DNA from: JAXIHJ01 sp034189755
GTDB lineage: Bacteria; Planctomycetota; Phycisphaerae; SM23-33
DNA length: 30,692 bases
Direction: 5' to 3'
NCBI GenBank assembly: GCA_034189755.1
Contig: JAXIHJ010000130.1
Location: forward strand, 1-30,692
The translations under genes and the position numbers were made by a program. Of the stretch, positions 29,038 through 30,692 are shown piece by piece. Every line of letters starts with the position of its first letter. Position 1 is the stretch's first letter. Below the pieces are notes generated by a model that saw nothing but the letters and a program-made list of their open reading frames with translations, did not search any database and was not told the DNA's origin.

Positions 29038-29539
29038 TCAACCTGCTCGACCCGCCGCGGGAGACGAGGTTCGATGGCACGACACCGCCAGGCCATCGGG
29101 CATTCCCGGCTTCATCTTGTCATTCGCGATCAGGAACACGACGAATGCGCCGCAACACATATCACTGCTGACCCACTGGGCGGCCAGGCTGCGTCGGTCT
29201 GGCCAGGCGTCAGCTATGCCTTCGCCTCGTTGCGTTTCTGAAGGCTTTGTCGATGAGGGTTTGGATATCGCCCGGCGGGTGTAGGATAATTTCTCCGTGA
29301 ACTTGAAAACCCCCTGGGATCAATACGACGTGTGTCGTCCGGACACCGGCGAATACCTGTCGGGCGATCACTATCCCCGCTGCCTTTCCATCTGGACAAT
29401 CCTGCTTTCGTTGGGCAGGTCGGACCCCCGCACGAAGACCGTGCCGGACATAAACGAATTCCTCGAACCGGTGGACAAAAAGAGGCGCTAAGCCGGCCCG
29501 GCAAATCAGTCCGATTGATAATACTCGTCCAGCCCCCAC
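29038..29539 (-). pseudogene. Possible decayed gene with frameshifts
   Basis: On the minus strand, protein-like wording jumps between two frames: MSGTVFVRGSDLPNESRIVQ from 29451, then IARQVFAGVRTTHVVLIPGG and ILHPPGDIQTLIDKAFRNA in the neighbouring frame (open from 29539 to a stop at 29210), then back to the first frame with SSDMCCGAFVVFLIAND and KMKPGMPDGLAVSCHR to a stop at 29038. No ribosome-binding site, signal peptide or family is recognised. The pattern fits an old gene with frameshifts, but chance open frames in moderately GC-rich DNA are a real alternative. Confidence 0.3.
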
Positions 29540-29748
29540 CCGTCCGTGCGAAAAATTAAACGGGTCGGCCAGCCAAATCCGCAGACGTTACAGGAGAAGC
29601 TCAGCAGGTGGCCTGGATTATATATACACAAAAACTACCTCCGGCAGCCGCCGGTTCGAGACGGCCGCCTTCAAAGCTTGCTTGCGATGTATACTGACGC
29701 GAAAATTATCGCGGCTGTTTTATAACCTGCTACTACTATCTGCGCCTG

Positions 29749-29782
29749 CCCTTCGATCCCGGCGCGCCGGGGCTCAGGACCT
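29749..29782 (-). repeat. 34-bp repeat over PEP-CTERM stop codon, copy 2
   Basis: Same layout as copy 1 at 19742-19775 (33 of 34 identical): the last two codons and stop of a gene ending in RRRRS, then the palindrome cccggcgcgccggg at 29758-29771. Confidence 0.9.
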
Positions 29783-30565
29783 GCGTCGGCGAATCAGCAG
29801 GCCAGCAGCGCCTATTCCCAATAGCACCATCGTGCCCGGCTCGGGAATGGAGTTATAGTTTTGCTCTATTTCCGACGCTCCCAACGCGCGGTTGTAAATC
29901 CTGACTTCGTCAATTATGCCGTCGAAAGACTCGTTGTAATAAGTTTGATAACCAAAACGAATTGGATCATCGTAAGTTTTTATGGAAGCGGTTACTGTGT
30001 GCACTGCATCCGGGCTGCCGTCAATGTAGAATCTCATTTCATCGGCGGCATCATTATAAGTGACTGCCACATGGTACCATTTGTCTGTACTCAGCGCTGA
30101 ACCGCTGTACCCGAACCAACCACTAGAAGTCCTGAAATTGCTGAAGATGTTGCCGTTTTCAATCCTGAGGCCATAGCTGCCTTTGTCCGAACCCAAAGCC
30201 TTTTCAACTAATCCCGGATGCGAGCCTAAAGAACGGGCGTAAATCCAGGCTTCAATTGTAATCGCCCCCGTGATTTGCAAACTCGCATCATTAGGAACCT
30301 CAACGTAATCTCCATCGCCATCAAATGTTACGGCGGACGAAGAAGCCGCTCCCGGCACCGTGCTTGTCCAGTCGGCATCGCCAGAGAGGGTGCCCGTATT
30401 ATTGTTTCCCGCCGAAGCAGTATCAAACGCATCTGTACCTGTTCCTTCATCAAGTTTCCACCAGGAAACCAGGCCGTCGGTTACCACGGCTGCACCGGCG
30501 CTAGATGCCAACATCATGGACACCACGCTGACCACCAGAAACATTTGCCAAGTCTTGTTAGTCAT
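29774..30565 (-). CDS. LamG-domain PEP-CTERM-anchored secreted protein
   Basis: 263 aa. Signal peptide 1-26 (MTNKTWQMFLVVSVVSMMLA, ending SSAGA). A LamG/concanavalin A-like domain spans about 30-235: LVSWWKLDEGTGTDAFDTAS, VTFDGDGDYVEVPND, AITIEAWIYAR, KWYHVAVTYN, MRFYIDGS and the closing FDGIIDEVRIYNRALGASEI are textbook. The C-terminus is IPEPGTMVLLGIGAAGLLIRRRRS, a PEP-CTERM sorting signal. AAAGGAG lies 8 nt before ATG 30565. LamG proteins usually bind glycans or surface ligands. Its last codons and downstream palindrome match those of the module B PEP-CTERM gene. Upstream DNA to the window end (30,566-30,692) is AT-richer and holds no recognisable gene. Confidence 0.93.
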   Translation of the reverse strand: MTNKTWQMFLVVSVVSMMLASSAGAAVVTDGLVSWWKLDEGTGTDAFDTASAGNNNTGTLSGDADWTSTVPGAASSSAVTFDGDGDYVEVPNDASLQITGAITIEAWIYARSLGSHPGLVEKALGSDKGSYGLRIENGNIFSNFRTSSGWFGYSGSALSTDKWYHVAVTYNDAADEMRFYIDGSPDAVHTVTASIKTYDDPIRFGYQTYYNESFDGIIDEVRIYNRALGASEIEQNYNSIPEPGTMVLLGIGAAGLLIRRRRS

Positions 30566-30692
30566 TTTGCGTCTCCTTTCGTTTTTTTCTGTGAGTCGCC
30601 TCTCTTTACATTATTTTTAATACGTTTCTTCTTTGTTGTTCCATCGACTGACCTTTACCAAGGCGAGAGCCTTCTTGCGGCGTTTTAGTTTG

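Larger units (their letters stand above)
28583..29773. other. 1.2-kb stretch without an intact gene
   Basis: Holds, in order, the LacI-gene promoter and operator, 28,662-28,841 with nothing recognisable, the orphan plus-strand promoter and second operator, the REP-like palindrome, the possible decayed gene, and 29,540-29,748 where I see only a poorly coding stretch with tatatata at about 29,618. It ends with the 34-bp repeat after the LamG gene. It reads as a scar left by gene loss. Confidence 0.6.

Noticed and set aside
29020..29241. 73-codon plus-strand frame
   Set aside because: Starts just after a palindromic repeat, has no ribosome-binding site and no recognisable protein wording.
29640..29670. 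Possible tRNA T-arm (ggttcgaga)
   Set aside because: No acceptor, D or anticodon arms can be built around it.

Overview
The window looks like a chromosomal segment of a Planctomycetota bacterium, most likely of the Phycisphaerae/Sedimentisphaerales type. Three secreted proteins end in PEP-CTERM anchors (IPEP, a hydrophobic stretch, then RRRR or RRKAKK). There is a short prepilin-like secreted protein of the kind planctomycetes carry in many copies. A REP-associated transposase sits between inverted repeats, several palindromic repeats are dispersed between genes, and a 3-hexulose-6-phosphate synthase is fused to an RraA-like domain. The assignment is inference from gene content; there is no rRNA or tRNA gene.

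Positions 1 to about 13,900 are GC-rich and mostly housekeeping. Minus strand: comEC (cut by the left edge), aroF-type DAHP synthase, a RAYT transposase between inverted repeats, and serS. Plus strand: an overlapping operon of a DUF4416 protein, a WecA/MraY-type glycosyl-1-phosphate transferase and an O-antigen ligase/polymerase-like protein, followed by a 2x[4Fe-4S] ferredoxin and a MazG-like pyrophosphohydrolase. Next come a repeat-filled gap, proC (minus), a NifU/IscU-like scaffold (plus), and a minus-strand HPS-RraA fusion with PHI (ribulose monophosphate pathway).

From 13,972 to 30,565 every intact gene is on the minus strand, base composition is visibly less GC-rich, and content is carbohydrate-related. 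In transcription order there are two parallel modules. Module A (28,582 to 21,742): LacI regulator, PEP-CTERM protein, GH29 alpha-L-fucosidase, Gfo/Idh/MocA oxidoreductase, UxuA-like TIM-barrel protein, URO-D-family protein, prepilin remnant. Module B (21,520 to 13,972): LacI regulator, PEP-CTERM protein, prepilin-like protein, a 968-residue secreted protein with a putative glycosidase barrel, and a GH15-like six-hairpin glycosidase. A third PEP-CTERM gene with a LamG domain lies at 29,774-30,565, behind a 1.2-kb stretch of decayed and repeat DNA.

Both LacI genes show the same control layout: a good sigma-70-type promoter (TTGACA-16-TATACT; TTGACG-16-TACACT) followed by CG-centred palindromes before the start codon, which suggests autorepression. 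An AAAGCGCTTT site identical to the one at the module-A regulator recurs 268 bp away beside a plus-strand promoter that now has no intact gene. Two PEP-CTERM genes 10 kb apart share 33 of 34 bp across their stop codons and a following palindrome, and two prepilin remnants lie at module gene ends. The island therefore looks built and rearranged from exchangeable parts. No CRISPR array, phage or complete defence system was seen.
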